DNA of 64,000 bases, taken from the NCBI RefSeq assembly GCF_019665765.1, contig NZ_CP081150.1, positions 3,472,001-3,536,000 of the forward strand. The letters are read 5' to 3'. This stretch comes from Deefgea tanakiae. GTDB lineage: Bacteria; Pseudomonadota; Gammaproteobacteria; Burkholderiales; Chitinibacteraceae. The notes beneath the pieces were generated by a model. That model worked only from the letters and a program-made list of their open reading frames with translations. It did no database searches and was not told the DNA's origin. Of the stretch, positions 15,217 through 25,406 are shown in pieces. Position numbers and translations under genes: made by a program. Numbering within the stretch: position 1 is the first letter of the stretch; each line of letters starts with the position of its first letter.

Positions 15217-17958
15217 ATGATCTCGACTCTGCTTAAAAAAGTTTTCGGAAGCCGTAATGACCGTTTGCTCAAACAATACGGTGCCATCGTAAAGCAGATT
15301 AATGCGCTTGAGCCTACCATGGCTGCGCTGACTGATGAGGCGCTCCGCGCCAAAACCGAAGAATTCAAAGCCCGTTTAGCCAAGGGTGAAACACTCGACC
15401 AAATCCTGCCCGAAGCCTTTGCCGTGTGCCGTGAAGGCGCAAAACGCAGCTTGGGCTTGCGTCATTTCGATGTTCAGCTCATTGGTGGTTTAGTACAGCA
15501 CCAAGGCAAGATTTCCGAAATGCGTACCGGTGAAGGTAAAACCTTGGTAGCGACCTTGGCCGCTTACCTCAATGCATTGTCGGGTAAGGGCGTTCACGTG
15601 ATTACGGTGAATGATTACTTGGCAAAACGTGACCGTGACACGATGGCCGTGTTGTTTGAATTCCTAGGCATGACGTGCGGCGTTAACTTGGGCCAAATGG
15701 CACACGAAGACAAAAAAGCGGCCTATGAGTGCGATATCACTTACGGAACCAATAACGAATTTGGTTTTGATTACCTGCGCGACAATATGGTGTTCACCGT
15801 CGGTGAGCGCGTACAACGCGGTATGAATTTCGCGATTGTTGATGAAGTGGATTCGATTTTGATCGACGAAGCGCGTACCCCGCTGATCATCTCTGGCCCT
15901 GCTGACGACAATACCGATTTGTATAAGGCAATGAATGGCATCCCAGGCCAATTGACAGCTCAAACTGAAGAAGAAGGTGAGGGCGATTACTGGGTCGATG
16001 AAAAAGCGCACACGGTGATGCTGTCTGAATCTGGTCACGAAAAGGTAGAAGCGATTCTGTCTGATATGGGTTTGTTACCAGAAGGTGAAAACCTTTACAA
16101 CGCGGCACACATCAGCCTGATTCATCACTTGAACGCGGCACTACGTGCACACTCGCTCTTCAATAAAGACCAGCACTATGTCGTTATGGACGGCGAAATC
16201 ATTATCGTTGATGAACATACTGGTCGTTTAATGTCGGGTCGTCGTTGGTCAGAAGGCTTGCATCAAGCCGTTGAAGCCAAAGAAGGCGTTGAAATTCAGC
16301 AAGAAAACCAAACGCTAGCCACGATTACGCTGCAAAACTATTTCCGCATGTACGCCAAATTATCGGGCATGACCGGTACCGCCGATACTGAAGCGTACGA
16401 ATTCCAGCAAATTTATGGTTTGGAAACGGTCATTATCCCGACCAACAAGCCAATGCTGCGCGATGATCGCCAAGATCAGGTGTTCAAAACCGCGAACGAA
16501 AAATACAAAGCAATTATTGCGGATATTAAAAGCTGCGTAGAGCGCGGACAACCAACTTTGGTGGGTACAACCTCGATTGAGCAGTCTGAACTACTATCTG
16601 GCATTCTGACTGCCGATGGGATTGCGCACAATGTATTGAACGCTAAACATCACGCGAAAGAAGCCCAGATCGTGGCGCAAGCAGGCGCTACTGCTCAGGT
16701 GACGATTGCGACCAATATGGCCGGTCGTGGTACCGACATTGTGCTCGGCGGCAGTATCGAGCGTGAATTGAAAGAAATCGAACACGACGAAAGCTTGGAT
16801 CAGGCGGCACGTGCAGCACAAATCGCGCAATTGAAAGCCGAGTGGCAAGTGAAACACGATGCCGTTCTGGCTGCAGGCGGTTTACATATTATTGGTACTG
16901 AGCGCCATGATTCTCGCCGTATCGACAATCAGCTTCGTGGTCGCTCTGGTCGTCAAGGTGATGCAGGTTCTAGTCGTTTCTACCTGTCGCTTGAAGATAC
17001 CTTATTGCGTATTTTTGCCGGTGACCGCGTTGCCTATGTGATGGACAAACTCAAAATGCCAGAAGGCGAGCCAATCGAAGCGGGTATGGTGTCGCGTGCG
17101 ATTGAGTCGGCACAACGTAAAGTGGAAGGCCGCAACTTCGATATGCGTAAACAATTGCTGGAATACGATGATGTATCCAACGAGCAACGCAAAGCGATTT
17201 ATGGCCAACGCAATGAAATTTTGGAAAGCGAAGAAGTTTCCGCAACCATCAATGCGATGCGCAATAGCACGATTAGTGATTTGTTTGATCAATACATTCC
17301 ACCTAATTCAATGGAAGAATTGTGGAATGCAGAAGGCCTTGAAGCTGAATTGGCTGAAATGCACATTGGTGTGAATGTGGCTGAGTGGGTAAAAAATGAA
17401 ACTTCACTCACGATTGATGAAATGAAAGAACGTGTGTTGGCGGCTGCAAAAGCGGCCTACGATAGCAAAGTAGAGCAAGCGGGCGAGACGAACTTCCGTA
17501 ACTTTGAGCGTTCAGTCTTGTTGCAGCATGTCGATCAACATTGGCGTGATCATTTGTCGGCTCTTGATCATTTGCGCCAAGGTATTCATTTGCGCGGTTA
17601 CGCACAGAAAAATCCGAAACAAGAATACAAACGTGAAGCGTTTGAATTGTTCTCTAGCTTGCTGGATAACATTAAACGCAATGTACTGAAACTCATTATG
17701 ACCGTGCAAATTCGCGGTCCAGAAGATTTGCCAGAAGTGCAGCAGCACGAAGTGCCAGAATCAGCGATGCAATTCTCTCATCAGGCGCTTGAAGAAATTC
17801 TAGCCAGCGGTGATGAAGAAAAAATTCGTGAAGCCTTGATGGCGGCGATGCAAGAAGACAGTGGAGTCAAAATCCAATTTTCAGGCGTAGGCCGCAATGA
17901 CCCTTGTCCGTGTGGCTCAGGTAAGAAATACAAGCATTGCCATGGTCAATTGGCTTAA
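15217..17958 (+). CDS. secA: Protein translocase ATPase SecA
   Basis: 913 residues, the usual length. The ATPase motor drives preproteins through SecYEG. Visible are Walker A (MRTGEGKT), the DEVDS box, the TSIEQSE and GRGTD motifs of the second RecA-like domain, and the C-terminal zinc site [12 protein letters not shown] that binds SecB and lipids. In gammaproteobacteria the leader before secA contains secM; here the 245-base leader shows only a small hairpin (AGCCT/AGGCT, 15183-15197) and no convincing arrest peptide. A terminator follows directly. Confidence 0.97.
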   Translation: MISTLLKKVFGSRNDRLLKQYGAIVKQINALEPTMAALTDEALRAKTEEFKARLAKGETLDQILPEAFAVCREGAKRSLGLRHFDVQLIGGLVQHQGKISEMRTGEGKTLVATLAAYLNALSGKGVHVITVNDYLAKRDRDTMAVLFEFLGMTCGVNLGQMAHEDKKAAYECDITYGTNNEFGFDYLRDNMVFTVGERVQRGMNFAIVDEVDSILIDEARTPLIISGPADDNTDLYKAMNGIPGQLTAQTEEEGEGDYWVDEKAHTVMLSESGHEKVEAILSDMGLLPEGENLYNAAHISLIHHLNAALRAHSLFNKDQHYVVMDGEIIIVDEHTGRLMSGRRWSEGLHQAVEAKEGVEIQQENQTLATITLQNYFRMYAKLSGMTGTADTEAYEFQQIYGLETVIIPTNKPMLRDDRQDQVFKTANEKYKAIIADIKSCVERGQPTLVGTTSIEQSELLSGILTADGIAHNVLNAKHHAKEAQIVAQAGATAQVTIATNMAGRGTDIVLGGSIERELKEIEHDESLDQAARAAQIAQLKAEWQVKHDAVLAAGGLHIIGTERHDSRRIDNQLRGRSGRQGDAGSSRFYLSLEDTLLRIFAGDRVAYVMDKLKMPEGEPIEAGMVSRAIESAQRKVEGRNFDMRKQLLEYDDVSNEQRKAIYGQRNEILESEEVSATINAMRNSTISDLFDQYIPPNSMEELWNAEGLEAELAEMHIGVNVAEWVKNETSLTIDEMKERVLAAAKAAYDSKVEQAGETNFRNFERSVLLQHVDQHWRDHLSALDHLRQGIHLRGYAQKNPKQEYKREAFELFSSLLDNIKRNVLKLIMTVQIRGPEDLPEVQQHEVPESAMQFSHQALEEILASGDEEKIREALMAAMQEDSGVKIQFSGVGRNDPCPCGSGKKYKHCHGQLA

Positions 17959-17974
17959 ACGCCAGACCTCACAG

Positions 17975-18001
17975 AAAACCCCGCAAACTGCGGGGTTTTT
18001 T
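17975..18001 (+). terminator. Rho-independent terminator of secA
   Basis: AACCCCGC pairs with GCGGGGTT around AAACT and is followed by six T. Confidence 0.9.
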
Positions 18002-18079
18002 ATTGCCTGCGTATTCATGATTGATTCAGTTCGGCTCCTTGATACTGTGAAAAACCAGTGTGATTCACGGAGAAACATT

Positions 18080-18481
18080 ATGAAAATCAACTGCAGTAAA
18101 TACATCGCAGCACTCCTTTTGAGCGCTGCAGCCTTGAGCGCGAGTGCCGCCAATGTCAGCGTAACCATTCATCTGGGCGATCCTGATTTTTATGGCAATA
18201 TCGAAATGGGGCAGCGTTATCAGCCACAAGTGATTTATGAACGCCCGATTATTGTTCATCAATCGAGGTATAGCTACCCACCGCTTTATCTGCGTGTCCC
18301 ACCAGGACATACTAAACAATGGAGTCGCCATTGCGCTGCGTATGGCGCGTGTGGTCGCCCAGTTTATTTTGTGAAAGATAGTTGGTATCGCGAAGCTTAT
18401 CGGGATCGTTATTATCGCAATGACTATGATCGAGGACGTGGCCACGGTCATGGACATAACAAACATCGGTATGATGATTAG
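18080..18481 (+). CDS. Small secreted protein with basic, His-rich tail
   Basis: 133 residues. A signal peptide (1-24, cleavage near ASA) precedes a domain with LGDPDFYGNIEMG, PLYLRVPPGH and CAAYGACGRPVYFV. I recognise this pattern from uncharacterised betaproteobacterial exported proteins. The C-terminus is rich in Arg, Tyr, Gly and His (RGHGHGHNKH). Two conserved-looking cysteines could form a disulfide. ATG 18080 with GGAG upstream is preferred to the longer frame, which begins inside secA. No function is known to me; metal binding by the His tail is a guess. Confidence 0.75.
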   Translation: MKINCSKYIAALLLSAAALSASAANVSVTIHLGDPDFYGNIEMGQRYQPQVIYERPIIVHQSRYSYPPLYLRVPPGHTKQWSRHCAAYGACGRPVYFVKDSWYREAYRDRYYRNDYDRGRGHGHGHNKHRYDD

Positions 18482-18525
18482 GCCGCGCTAGATCATTGGA
18501 GCGATGCTCTTTTTTAAACGTCAAT

Positions 18526-18556
18526 AAAAACCCTGCAGAAAATGAGCAGGGTTTTT
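18526..18556. terminator. Bidirectional terminator between convergent genes
   Basis: AAAAACCCTGC pairs with GCAGGGTTTTT. It serves the secreted-protein gene on one side and the acyltransferase operon on the other. Confidence 0.85.
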
Positions 18557-18589
18557 ATTGTGGAGTTATAGGGGCAGGTTGGGGCGTGT

Positions 18590-19450
18590 TCAGTAAACGC
18601 TAGCTTCGCCCTCAGGCCGAGTTTTAAAACGCCGATGTAACCAATAATATTGGCTCGGATGTTCACGGGCGATGTCTTCGATGAATTGGTTCATTCGGGT
18701 CGTATCCGCCAGCATATCGCCACTCGGGAAATTTTCCCATGCAGGGTAATAACGCGAAACGACATGACCTTTGGCAATCGTTGTAATGACGGGAATGACG
18801 ACGGCATTGGTCATTTCGGCAAGTTTACCGAGCATGGGCAAAGTTGCCGTGGAAACGCCAAAGAATGGGGCAAAAATGGATTGTTGGGGGCCCATATCTT
18901 GGTCGGGTAGGTAGTAAAACGGCAGTTTAGACTTCAGTGAACGCACAATAGATCGAATGCCATCTGTGCGTTTGATTAGGACTGGGTCATTATAGCGAGA
19001 GCGAATTTTAAGACTGATCTCATGAAAGACACCGCGTTGTTCTGCGTACATGCTGCTGCCTTTGTGGTCCATGATGTAGCCCATGCCACCGTAGTCTAAG
19101 CCCAGAAAATGCGGCACGAGCATGATAATTGGGCGATCTTGCACCGCAGTGAAATGCTCAAAACCTTCAATGTGTATGAGTCTGCGCAGTCTATTTTTAC
19201 TGGCGTGCAGCAAGATACTGTAGCCCAGTAATGTGCTGGTCATCGCAATAAAGTGCTGGCGCAACACGGTGCGTCGGCGAGCTGGACTCCATTCAGGAAA
19301 GCACAATTTAAGATTAGTCAGCCCCACTTTACGACGGCGGCCGAAGATGAAAAATAGCAGTGAGCCGAGTGGAATCGCAATCCATTGCATGACACGAAAT
19401 GGTAATAGGTGGAGTAACCACAGTAGTGCTGAGGCGAATTTGTATTTCAT
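18590..19450 (-). CDS. LpxL/HtrB-type lipid A acyltransferase
   Basis: 286 residues with an N-terminal membrane anchor. It has the catalytic HX4D motif HFLGLD (residues of about 114-119), EQRGVF and the YYLPDQDMG motif of late lipid A acyltransferases. These add secondary acyl chains to the Kdo-lipid A precursor on the inner face of the inner membrane. It overlaps the preceding acyltransferase gene by four bases (ATGA), so the two are co-translated. The exact position acylated (LpxL or LpxM type) cannot be told by eye. Confidence 0.85.
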   Translation of the reverse strand: MKYKFASALLWLLHLLPFRVMQWIAIPLGSLLFFIFGRRRKVGLTNLKLCFPEWSPARRRTVLRQHFIAMTSTLLGYSILLHASKNRLRRLIHIEGFEHFTAVQDRPIIMLVPHFLGLDYGGMGYIMDHKGSSMYAEQRGVFHEISLKIRSRYNDPVLIKRTDGIRSIVRSLKSKLPFYYLPDQDMGPQQSIFAPFFGVSTATLPMLGKLAEMTNAVVIPVITTIAKGHVVSRYYPAWENFPSGDMLADTTRMNQFIEDIAREHPSQYYWLHRRFKTRPEGEASVY

Positions 19451-20340
19451 TCAGACGGCTCCGCGTTTGGTGTTTCGGGCGAAAGCGGCGCGCCCGCAGG
19501 GTGTTTATAGCGACTGTAACTCCAGAAATACTGCTCAGGTATTTGTTGGATTAAATTTTCAATATTCTGATTGAGTAGGGTGGCGTCGTGTTCGACATCG
19601 CCATTAAATTCGCCTACAAATGGCTGAATATGGAAACGATAGCCCTTGCCAATGCCTAGCCTTTCAACGTAGCACGGCAAAATGATGGCATTACTCGACT
19701 TCACCATCTTCGATAGTAGTGTCATCGTGTAGGCAGGCTTATTAAAGAAAGGCGCCCACACGCCTTCGCCACCACCGGGTGCTTGGTCGGGTAGTAGATA
19801 CGCCACTCCGCCTTGTTTGAGTGTTTTGAGTAAAACACGCACGCCGGAGGCATTGGCAGGCGCGGGCTCAGCACCGCTGCGCGAGCGCGAATAAATCATT
19901 AATGGCTCAAGGTATGACTGCTTTGGAGGTCGGTATAGCGGTGCAAGCTTTTTAGGGATTAGTCCAGCGATGCATACACCCACCATTTCCAGCGCACCCA
20001 AGTGCGGTGAAACAAAAATAATCGGTCTGTCAGCTGCGAGCGCCGTTTCGACATGCTCCCAGCCGCGTTTTTCATGCACCAAGTCCATCAAATCAGTAAT
20101 GGGTCTCATCCAGTGCACCAATAATTCTAATGCTGCAATACCGTGAGCGGGAATACTTGAGCGAAGTAATCGGGTATAATCGAGCTCATTTTTCGCAATC
20201 GCACTTTGTTTGAGATTGGTGGTCAGAACTTTGCGATGGTGGGCACTGCCCAGCCAGACCAGCCAACCGATCACCCAACCCAGTGCTTGCAACAAGGGCA
20301 GTGGCAATTTGGCCAGTAATTTGCAGAACGTCAGTAGCAT
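19447..20340 (-). CDS. Second LpxL/LpxM-family acyltransferase
   Basis: 297 residues of the same superfamily as the downstream gene, but with HX4E (HLGALE) in place of HX4D, APLYRPPK and YLLPDQAPGGGEG. HX4D/E variants are both found in active lipid A acyltransferases; an alternative is acylation of another glycolipid. It is the first gene of the two-gene operon, divergent from metK with 82 bases between them. The C-terminus carries a short acidic tail. Confidence 0.85.
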   Translation of the reverse strand: MLLTFCKLLAKLPLPLLQALGWVIGWLVWLGSAHHRKVLTTNLKQSAIAKNELDYTRLLRSSIPAHGIAALELLVHWMRPITDLMDLVHEKRGWEHVETALAADRPIIFVSPHLGALEMVGVCIAGLIPKKLAPLYRPPKQSYLEPLMIYSRSRSGAEPAPANASGVRVLLKTLKQGGVAYLLPDQAPGGGEGVWAPFFNKPAYTMTLLSKMVKSSNAIILPCYVERLGIGKGYRFHIQPFVGEFNGDVEHDATLLNQNIENLIQQIPEQYFWSYSRYKHPAGAPLSPETPNAEPSE

Positions 20341-20422
20341 AGTGGATGTTCGTCAATTGAAGACCTTAGATTGTAGCTGCGATTGGCCCGTCGTGGTCAT
20401 GTAACCGAAGGTAATCCTCCCA

Positions 20423-21595
20423 ATGAAAGATTTTCTATTTACTTCTGAATCCGTTTCCGAAGGTCATCCAGATAAAGTTGCCGATCAAATTTCTGATGCG
20501 ATTTTAGACGCGATTTTCACCCAAGATAAACACGCCCGCGTTGCCGCTGAAACTTTGGTGAATACCGGTTTGGTGGTGTTGGCGGGTGAAATTACCACGC
20601 ACGCTAATATCGATTACATCCAAATCGCTCGCGATACGATCAAACGGATTGGTTACGATCATTCTGACATTGGTTTTGATTACAAAACGTGTGCTGTTTT
20701 GGTTGCCTACGACAAGCAATCGCCTGACATCGCCCAAGGCGTGAACGAAGGCGAAGGCATTGATTTGGATATGGGCGCTGGCGACCAAGGCCTGATGTTT
20801 GGCTATGCGTGCGATGAAACACCGCAATTGATGCCCGCTCCGATTTATTACTCGCATCGCTTGATGCAACGCCAAGCCGAATTACGTAAAGATGGCCGCT
20901 TGCCATGGTTGCGCCCAGATGCAAAATCACAAGTGACGCTGCGTTACGATGGCGCTACCGGTAAAGTCAAAGAAGTCGATACCGTGGTCTTGTCGACTCA
21001 ACATCATCCAGACGTGTCGCACGTGCAATTGTCAGAAGCGGTGATTGAGCAAATCATTAAGCCAGTATTGCCGAGTGAGTGGATTACTGAAAACACCAAA
21101 TTCCTCGTGAATCCAACAGGTCGTTTTGTGATCGGTGGCCCAATGGGCGATTGTGGTTTGACTGGTCGTAAAATTATTGTTGATACCTACGGCGGTGCTG
21201 CGCCACACGGCGGCGGTGCTTTCTCGGGTAAAGATCCATCAAAAGTGGATCGTTCTGCTGCGTATGCTATGCGTTATGTAGCGAAAAACATCGTTGCTGC
21301 GGGTATTGCGAAGCAATGCTTGGTGCAAGTGTCGTACGCGATTGGTGTGGCACAACCGGTATCGATCATGGTTGATACATGGGATACCGGTGTGATTCCA
21401 AACGATCAAATCGTTGACATCATTAAAGAACACTTCGATTTGCGCCCGAAAGGCATTATCAAAATGCTCGACTTGTTACGCCCAATCTATAGCCGTACCG
21501 CAGCGTACGGTCATTTTGGTCGTGAAGAGCCCGATTTTACGTGGGAACGAACTGATAAGGTCGAACAGCTCAAAGCAGCGGCTGGCCTGAAGTGA
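20423..21595 (+). CDS. metK: S-adenosylmethionine synthetase
   Basis: 390 residues, full length. It makes SAM from methionine and ATP. Visible are the N-terminal [16 protein letters not shown], the hexapeptide-type ATP site [12 protein letters not shown] and the P-loop-like [19 protein letters not shown]. No riboswitch is apparent in the 82-base leader. It functions with ahcY, metX and metW elsewhere in the window. Confidence 0.97.
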   Translation: MKDFLFTSESVSEGHPDKVADQISDAILDAIFTQDKHARVAAETLVNTGLVVLAGEITTHANIDYIQIARDTIKRIGYDHSDIGFDYKTCAVLVAYDKQSPDIAQGVNEGEGIDLDMGAGDQGLMFGYACDETPQLMPAPIYYSHRLMQRQAELRKDGRLPWLRPDAKSQVTLRYDGATGKVKEVDTVVLSTQHHPDVSHVQLSEAVIEQIIKPVLPSEWITENTKFLVNPTGRFVIGGPMGDCGLTGRKIIVDTYGGAAPHGGGAFSGKDPSKVDRSAAYAMRYVAKNIVAAGIAKQCLVQVSYAIGVAQPVSIMVDTWDTGVIPNDQIVDIIKEHFDLRPKGIIKMLDLLRPIYSRTAAYGHFGREEPDFTWERTDKVEQLKAAAGLK

Positions 21596-21596
21596 T

Positions 21597-21623
21597 AAAA
21601 AGGTGGACTGAGGTCCACCTTTT
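21597..21623 (+). terminator. Rho-independent terminator of metK
   Basis: AAAGGTGGAC pairs with GTCCACCTTT around TGAG, just after the metK stop. The next gene begins 20 bases later. Confidence 0.85.
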
Positions 21624-21642
21624 ATTTTGTAGGAGTTTCAAA

Positions 21643-22098
21643 ATGGCGATTTTAACAAGACTGGCTTCCCCTGCCGAATACCGCAAACTGAGCGCTTGGT
21701 TTATTGACGCTGGCCAAGCCGCGCCAACGCTTGCTGATATGGTGCTGCTGGCTGAAGACGAAGGCGAGTGGTGTGGCGGATTACGCGTGGTGATGGCGCG
21801 TGGCTTGATTCGGCTCGATAGCGTGATTGCGCGCGATGCCGATGTGTTGCAGCTTTTATTACAGCAATTGGGACGCTGGATTGGTCGCGAAGTGTGCTGG
21901 GCCTTGGTGCCTAAAGATGCGCTATCGGTGTATTTGTCTGAAGGCTTTATGCAGCAAGATACAGCGCCAGATACCCTTTTGGAAGAAGTGAAGGGCAGTG
22001 ACTTGTTGATTGTGATGCGACCTGTGTTGCAAGATGCTGAAGCTACTGCAGAAATTGCCCAAGCCGCCAGCGGTGGCTTAGCGTTGCCAGCGGCCTAA
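21643..22098 (+). CDS. Conserved-looking protein of unknown function
   Basis: 151 residues starting MAILTRLASPAEYRK, with TAGGAG at 21630-21635. The pattern of an edge strand with LAEDEGEWCGGLRVVMARGLIRLDSV, then helices and a VYLSEGF segment, faintly recalls a GNAT fold, but the acetyl-CoA loop is not evident. The C-terminal 20 residues are Ala/Gly-rich. It sits between metK and the SAH riboswitch, which could mean a role around SAM metabolism, though position alone is weak evidence. Confidence 0.6.
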   Translation: MAILTRLASPAEYRKLSAWFIDAGQAAPTLADMVLLAEDEGEWCGGLRVVMARGLIRLDSVIARDADVLQLLLQQLGRWIGREVCWALVPKDALSVYLSEGFMQQDTAPDTLLEEVKGSDLLIVMRPVLQDAEATAEIAQAASGGLALPAA

Positions 22099-22173
22099 GC
22101 TCAGCCTACCCACTGGTCGGCAGGTTTGCAGTTTAATCTGCTGCCAGCCGGCTGTTTTTGCGCTAGAATCCCG

Positions 22174-22256
22174 TCACCGAGGGGCGCTGCAGCCGCCGGC
22201 CTTATCCAGGCCTGGCGAGTCAGGCTCGGTACTATCCAATCCAACGGCGCTCACCA
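22174..22256 (+). ncRNA. S-adenosylhomocysteine (SAH) riboswitch aptamer
   Basis: The sequence contains the known core of this class in order: ACCGAGG-GGCGCTGC, then CCGGCC-spacer, CAGGCTCGGT closing the first helix, and AACGGCGCTCACC at the 3' side. The distance to ahcY and the gene it controls agree with the class, which turns on SAH hydrolase when SAH accumulates. Confidence 0.92.
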
Positions 22257-22270
22257 TTCGTTCAAACCCT

Positions 22271-22303
22271 GCCGGGTTCGATGACGGTGAGCATCGACCC
22301 GGC
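22271..22303 (+). promoter_or_regulatory. SAH riboswitch expression-platform hairpin
   Basis: GCCGGGTTCGATG pairs with CATCGACCCGGC with one bulged T. The loop holds GGTGAG(C), complementary to GCTCACC at the 3' end of the aptamer. The hairpin ends a few bases before the GGAG (22309-22312) that precedes GTG 22320, and no T run follows. This suggests control of translation initiation rather than termination (inference). Confidence 0.6.
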
Positions 22304-22319
22304 CACATGGAGTATTATC

Positions 22320-23735
22320 GTGGCCGAATTCAAAGACTATCACGTAGCCGATATGAGCCTTGCAGCCTGGGGCCGCAAAGAACTCAACATCGCTGAAACC
22401 GAAATGCCGGGTCTAATGACCGTGCGTGACGAATACGCTGCCGCGCAGCCGCTGAAAGGCGCGCGCATTGCTGGCTCAATCCACATGACCATTCAAACTG
22501 GCGTTTTGATCGAAGCCTTGCAAGCTTTGGGCGCGAGCGTACGTTGGGCGTCATGCAATATTTTCTCAACGCAAGATCATGCCGCTGCAGCCATTGCTGC
22601 TGCCGGTACGCCAGTATTTGCTTTTAAAGGTGAGTCGCTCGAAGAATATTGGCAATTCACGCATCAAATTTTTGAATTTGGTGTGGATGCTAACGGCGCT
22701 CCACAATACGCGAATATGATTTTGGATGACGGCGGTGACGCGACGTTGTTGCTGCATTTGGGTACGCGCGCTGAAAGCGATTTGAGCGTGGTTGCCAATC
22801 CAACGAACGAAGAAGAAACCGTGTTGTACGCGGCGATCAAAGCACAAATCGCCAAAGATCCAACTTGGTATTCAGTGCGTTTGGCGGCGATCAAAGGCGT
22901 GACCGAAGAAACCACGACTGGCGTGCATCGACTGTATCAAATGTTCGAGCAAGGCAAATTGGCTTTCCCTGCGATTAACGTTAACGATTCAGTAACGAAA
23001 TCGAAATTCGACAATCTCTATGGCTGCCGCGAATCGTTGGTTGACTCGATCAAACGTGCAACCGACGTGATGGTCGCAGGTAAAGTGGCGCTGGTCTTAG
23101 GTTACGGCGATGTGGGTAAAGGCTCAGCGCAATCATTGCGTGGCCTTGGCGCGACGGTGATGATTACCGAAATCGACCCGATTTGCGCATTGCAAGCGGC
23201 GATGGAAGGCTACCGCGTAGTGACTTTGGATGATGTGGTTGATCAAGTTGACATCTTCGTAACGACAACCGGTAACGTGAGCGTGATCGCCCACGAACAC
23301 CTCGTGCGCATGCGTAATAACGCGATTGTGTGCAATATCGGTCACTTTGATTCTGAAATTCAAGTGTCTAGCTTGCGTCAGTACGAATGGGACAATATCA
23401 AGCCACAAGTGGATCACATCGTATTCCCTGATGGCAAACGCATTATCTTGTTGGCCGAAGGTCGTTTGGTGAACTTGGGTTGCGGTACGGGCCATCCATC
23501 ATTTGTGATGTCAAATTCGTTTGCGAACCAAGTATTGGCGCAAATCGAATTGTTCACCAAATTAGATCAATACCCGGTCGGCGTGTATGTATTGCCAAAA
23601 CACTTGGACGAAATGGTCGCTCGCCTGCATTTGAAAAAAATCGGCGCGAAATTGACTGTGTTGACCGATGAGCAAGCGGCGTACATCAATGTGCCAAAAG
23701 AAGGCCCTTACAAGCCAGCACATTACCGTTATTGA
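22320..23735 (+). CDS. ahcY: Adenosylhomocysteinase (SAH hydrolase)
   Basis: A cytosolic NAD-dependent enzyme that splits SAH into adenosine and homocysteine. Seen are [16 protein letters not shown] at the N-terminus, the substrate site [14 protein letters not shown], the NAD-binding [18 protein letters not shown], and the C-terminal tail [10 protein letters not shown] choose GTG 22320 because ATGGAG lies seven bases before it and homologues begin there. The in-frame ATG 22281 lies in the riboswitch expression hairpin. The length from GTG is 471 residues, normal for proteobacteria. Confidence 0.95.
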   Translation: MAEFKDYHVADMSLAAWGRKELNIAETEMPGLMTVRDEYAAAQPLKGARIAGSIHMTIQTGVLIEALQALGASVRWASCNIFSTQDHAAAAIAAAGTPVFAFKGESLEEYWQFTHQIFEFGVDANGAPQYANMILDDGGDATLLLHLGTRAESDLSVVANPTNEEETVLYAAIKAQIAKDPTWYSVRLAAIKGVTEETTTGVHRLYQMFEQGKLAFPAINVNDSVTKSKFDNLYGCRESLVDSIKRATDVMVAGKVALVLGYGDVGKGSAQSLRGLGATVMITEIDPICALQAAMEGYRVVTLDDVVDQVDIFVTTTGNVSVIAHEHLVRMRNNAIVCNIGHFDSEIQVSSLRQYEWDNIKPQVDHIVFPDGKRIILLAEGRLVNLGCGTGHPSFVMSNSFANQVLAQIELFTKLDQYPVGVYVLPKHLDEMVARLHLKKIGAKLTVLTDEQAAYINVPKEGPYKPAHYRY

Positions 23736-23765
23736 TAACTTATTAATCTGCTAGCAGATTAAAGC

Positions 23766-23795
23766 AAAAGCCCCGATTTAAATTCGGGGCTTTTT
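23766..23795 (+). terminator. Rho-independent terminator of ahcY
   Basis: AAAGCCCCGA pairs with TCGGGGCTTT around an AT loop, with a T run on the plus strand. Confidence 0.9.
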
Positions 23796-23799
23796 CGTA

Positions 23800-23846
23800 C
23801 GTATTGCTTGCTAAGCAATGATAAATATCATCTACAGTCAAATACC
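23800..23846. repeat. 47-bp inverted-end element, copy 4
   Basis: Ends CGTATTGC and CAAATACC, exactly 47 bases, with an internal ATGATA/TATCAT inverted repeat. It lies between the ahcY terminator and the end of the convergent TPR gene, two bases before the latter. Confidence 0.7.
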
Positions 23847-23848
23847 GT

Positions 23849-24913
23849 CTAGTTGTTTAAGCTGTCTTCAAGCTCGTGCACGCGTTGCTGCAAGGAGTGC
23901 CGTTTGAAGGTGGCCAAGCGTTGGCTAGTTTTCCCTGTGTTGATTTCTTCTGCAATTTCAAAATGCTGTTGCCAATGGGTAAACTCTAAGTCGGTCTGAC
24001 CTTTTGCGGCATAGGTTTGTGCTAAACCTGCGTGCGCTAACATTAATAAATATTTAGCGGGAATACTGGCCGCGGCATCCAGTGCTTGCTGCATAAAATA
24101 ATGACTGGAATGGGTTTCGTTTTGCGCTAAATGCAGCTCTCCAATCGCAATCATATTGACGACTTTTCCCCAATAATTGCTGCTGCGCCCATTGAGGGCA
24201 AATGCGCGTTCGAATTGTTGTTTTGCGGCTTCTTTTTGCCCTGCGTTTCGTAGTAAATGCCCACGATAATAGTAAAGCTCTGGTTCATATTCGCAAAAAG
24301 CCAGTTCAATTAGTGCGCTTTCTGCGAGATCTAGCGCTTGGTTTGAAGCCAATTCATTGTGTAAATGCAGTTGCGCTGCGGCGACGTTCAAATAGTGGCA
24401 AACGTGGATGTTTTTATCGGCAATCTCGCTCAGTAGTGGCGTGACTTTGAGGTGGGCTTCAAGGCTGCTTTGTGGGTCTTCATAAATAAAGAACAGTTTG
24501 CCGACTCCGATATAAGCGCGGGCGATTGCTTTGGGCCAACGACGCTCAAGACCAACTTCAAGTAATTGCAGCCACAAGTCCATCGCTTCATTATAGTTAC
24601 CGGTGTCGTAGGAGACATCTGCGTGACAGTCAATCGCATCAATCCAAGCATCATCTAAGTCATTTTGTAGCGCTAATAGGCTTGCAGTGGCGGCGGCAGC
24701 TTCGCGCTCATCTTCTTTGGCACTTGGAATGGCACGAAATGCCAGTGCGATAATCAAGGCTGCCAAAGCTTGCGAATTGCGATCTTCAATGCTGGCGGCA
24801 CGATCAGTGACAAAACGAGCGAGGCGTAGCGCTTCATCGGGGTCGGTATGGATCAAGCTACGCGCAATGTTGAGGGTTTCTTCAATCTCAGTGCGTAAAT
24901 TGTACGTACCCAT
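23849..24913 (-). CDS. Tetratricopeptide-repeat protein
   Basis: 354 residues, all helical, with several degenerate TPR units (for example EAMDLWLQLLEVGLERRW, AIARAYIGVGKLFFIYED, YRGHLLRNAGQKEAAKQQFERAFAL). It ends in a short coiled coil, LQQRVHELEDSLNN. In larger homologues such a TPR block with this coiled coil often leads into a GGDEF or kinase domain; here the stop follows at once, so it is a stand-alone sensor or scaffold. No signal peptide is seen. The function is unknown to me. Confidence 0.7.
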   Translation of the reverse strand: MGTYNLRTEIEETLNIARSLIHTDPDEALRLARFVTDRAASIEDRNSQALAALIIALAFRAIPSAKEDEREAAAATASLLALQNDLDDAWIDAIDCHADVSYDTGNYNEAMDLWLQLLEVGLERRWPKAIARAYIGVGKLFFIYEDPQSSLEAHLKVTPLLSEIADKNIHVCHYLNVAAAQLHLHNELASNQALDLAESALIELAFCEYEPELYYYRGHLLRNAGQKEAAKQQFERAFALNGRSSNYWGKVVNMIAIGELHLAQNETHSSHYFMQQALDAAASIPAKYLLMLAHAGLAQTYAAKGQTDLEFTHWQQHFEIAEEINTGKTSQRLATFKRHSLQQRVHELEDSLNN

Positions 24914-24999
24914 TATTTTCTCCTACCGCTTCGGTGCAAGCACGCATTATTTGGCGTGCTTAATTAAGTATATTAATAATTACTAATCCTATAGCAAAT

Positions 25000-25022
25000 A
25001 AAAAAGCGGGCAAATGCCCGCT
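25000..25022 (-). terminator. Terminator of the ferredoxin gene
   Basis: AGCGGGC pairs with GCCCGCT around ATTT; on the minus strand it is followed by six T. It lies 22 bases after the ferredoxin stop. Confidence 0.8.
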
Positions 25023-25044
25023 GGTCGATCTGCTTTTGAGAAAA

Positions 25045-25374
<330 letters not shown>

Positions 25375-25406
25375 TTACTGAGAGTAGGGTTGGAAAAAGT
25401 ATCTAA

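Noticed and set aside
14937-15236. 99-codon frame between the M23 gene and secA, at the position of secM in gammaproteobacteria
   Set aside because: It begins inside the M23 gene, runs into secA, lacks a signal peptide and an arrest-like C-terminus, and has no ribosome binding site.
19451-19461. A match to the Neisseria DNA uptake sequence core (GCCGTCTGAA on the minus strand)
   Set aside because: It is the only copy I saw, lies in the 3' coding end of an acyltransferase gene, and one hit in 64 kb can occur by chance.
20341-20422. Possible SAM riboswitch before metK
   Set aside because: The 82-base leader has none of the conserved cores of known SAM riboswitch classes.
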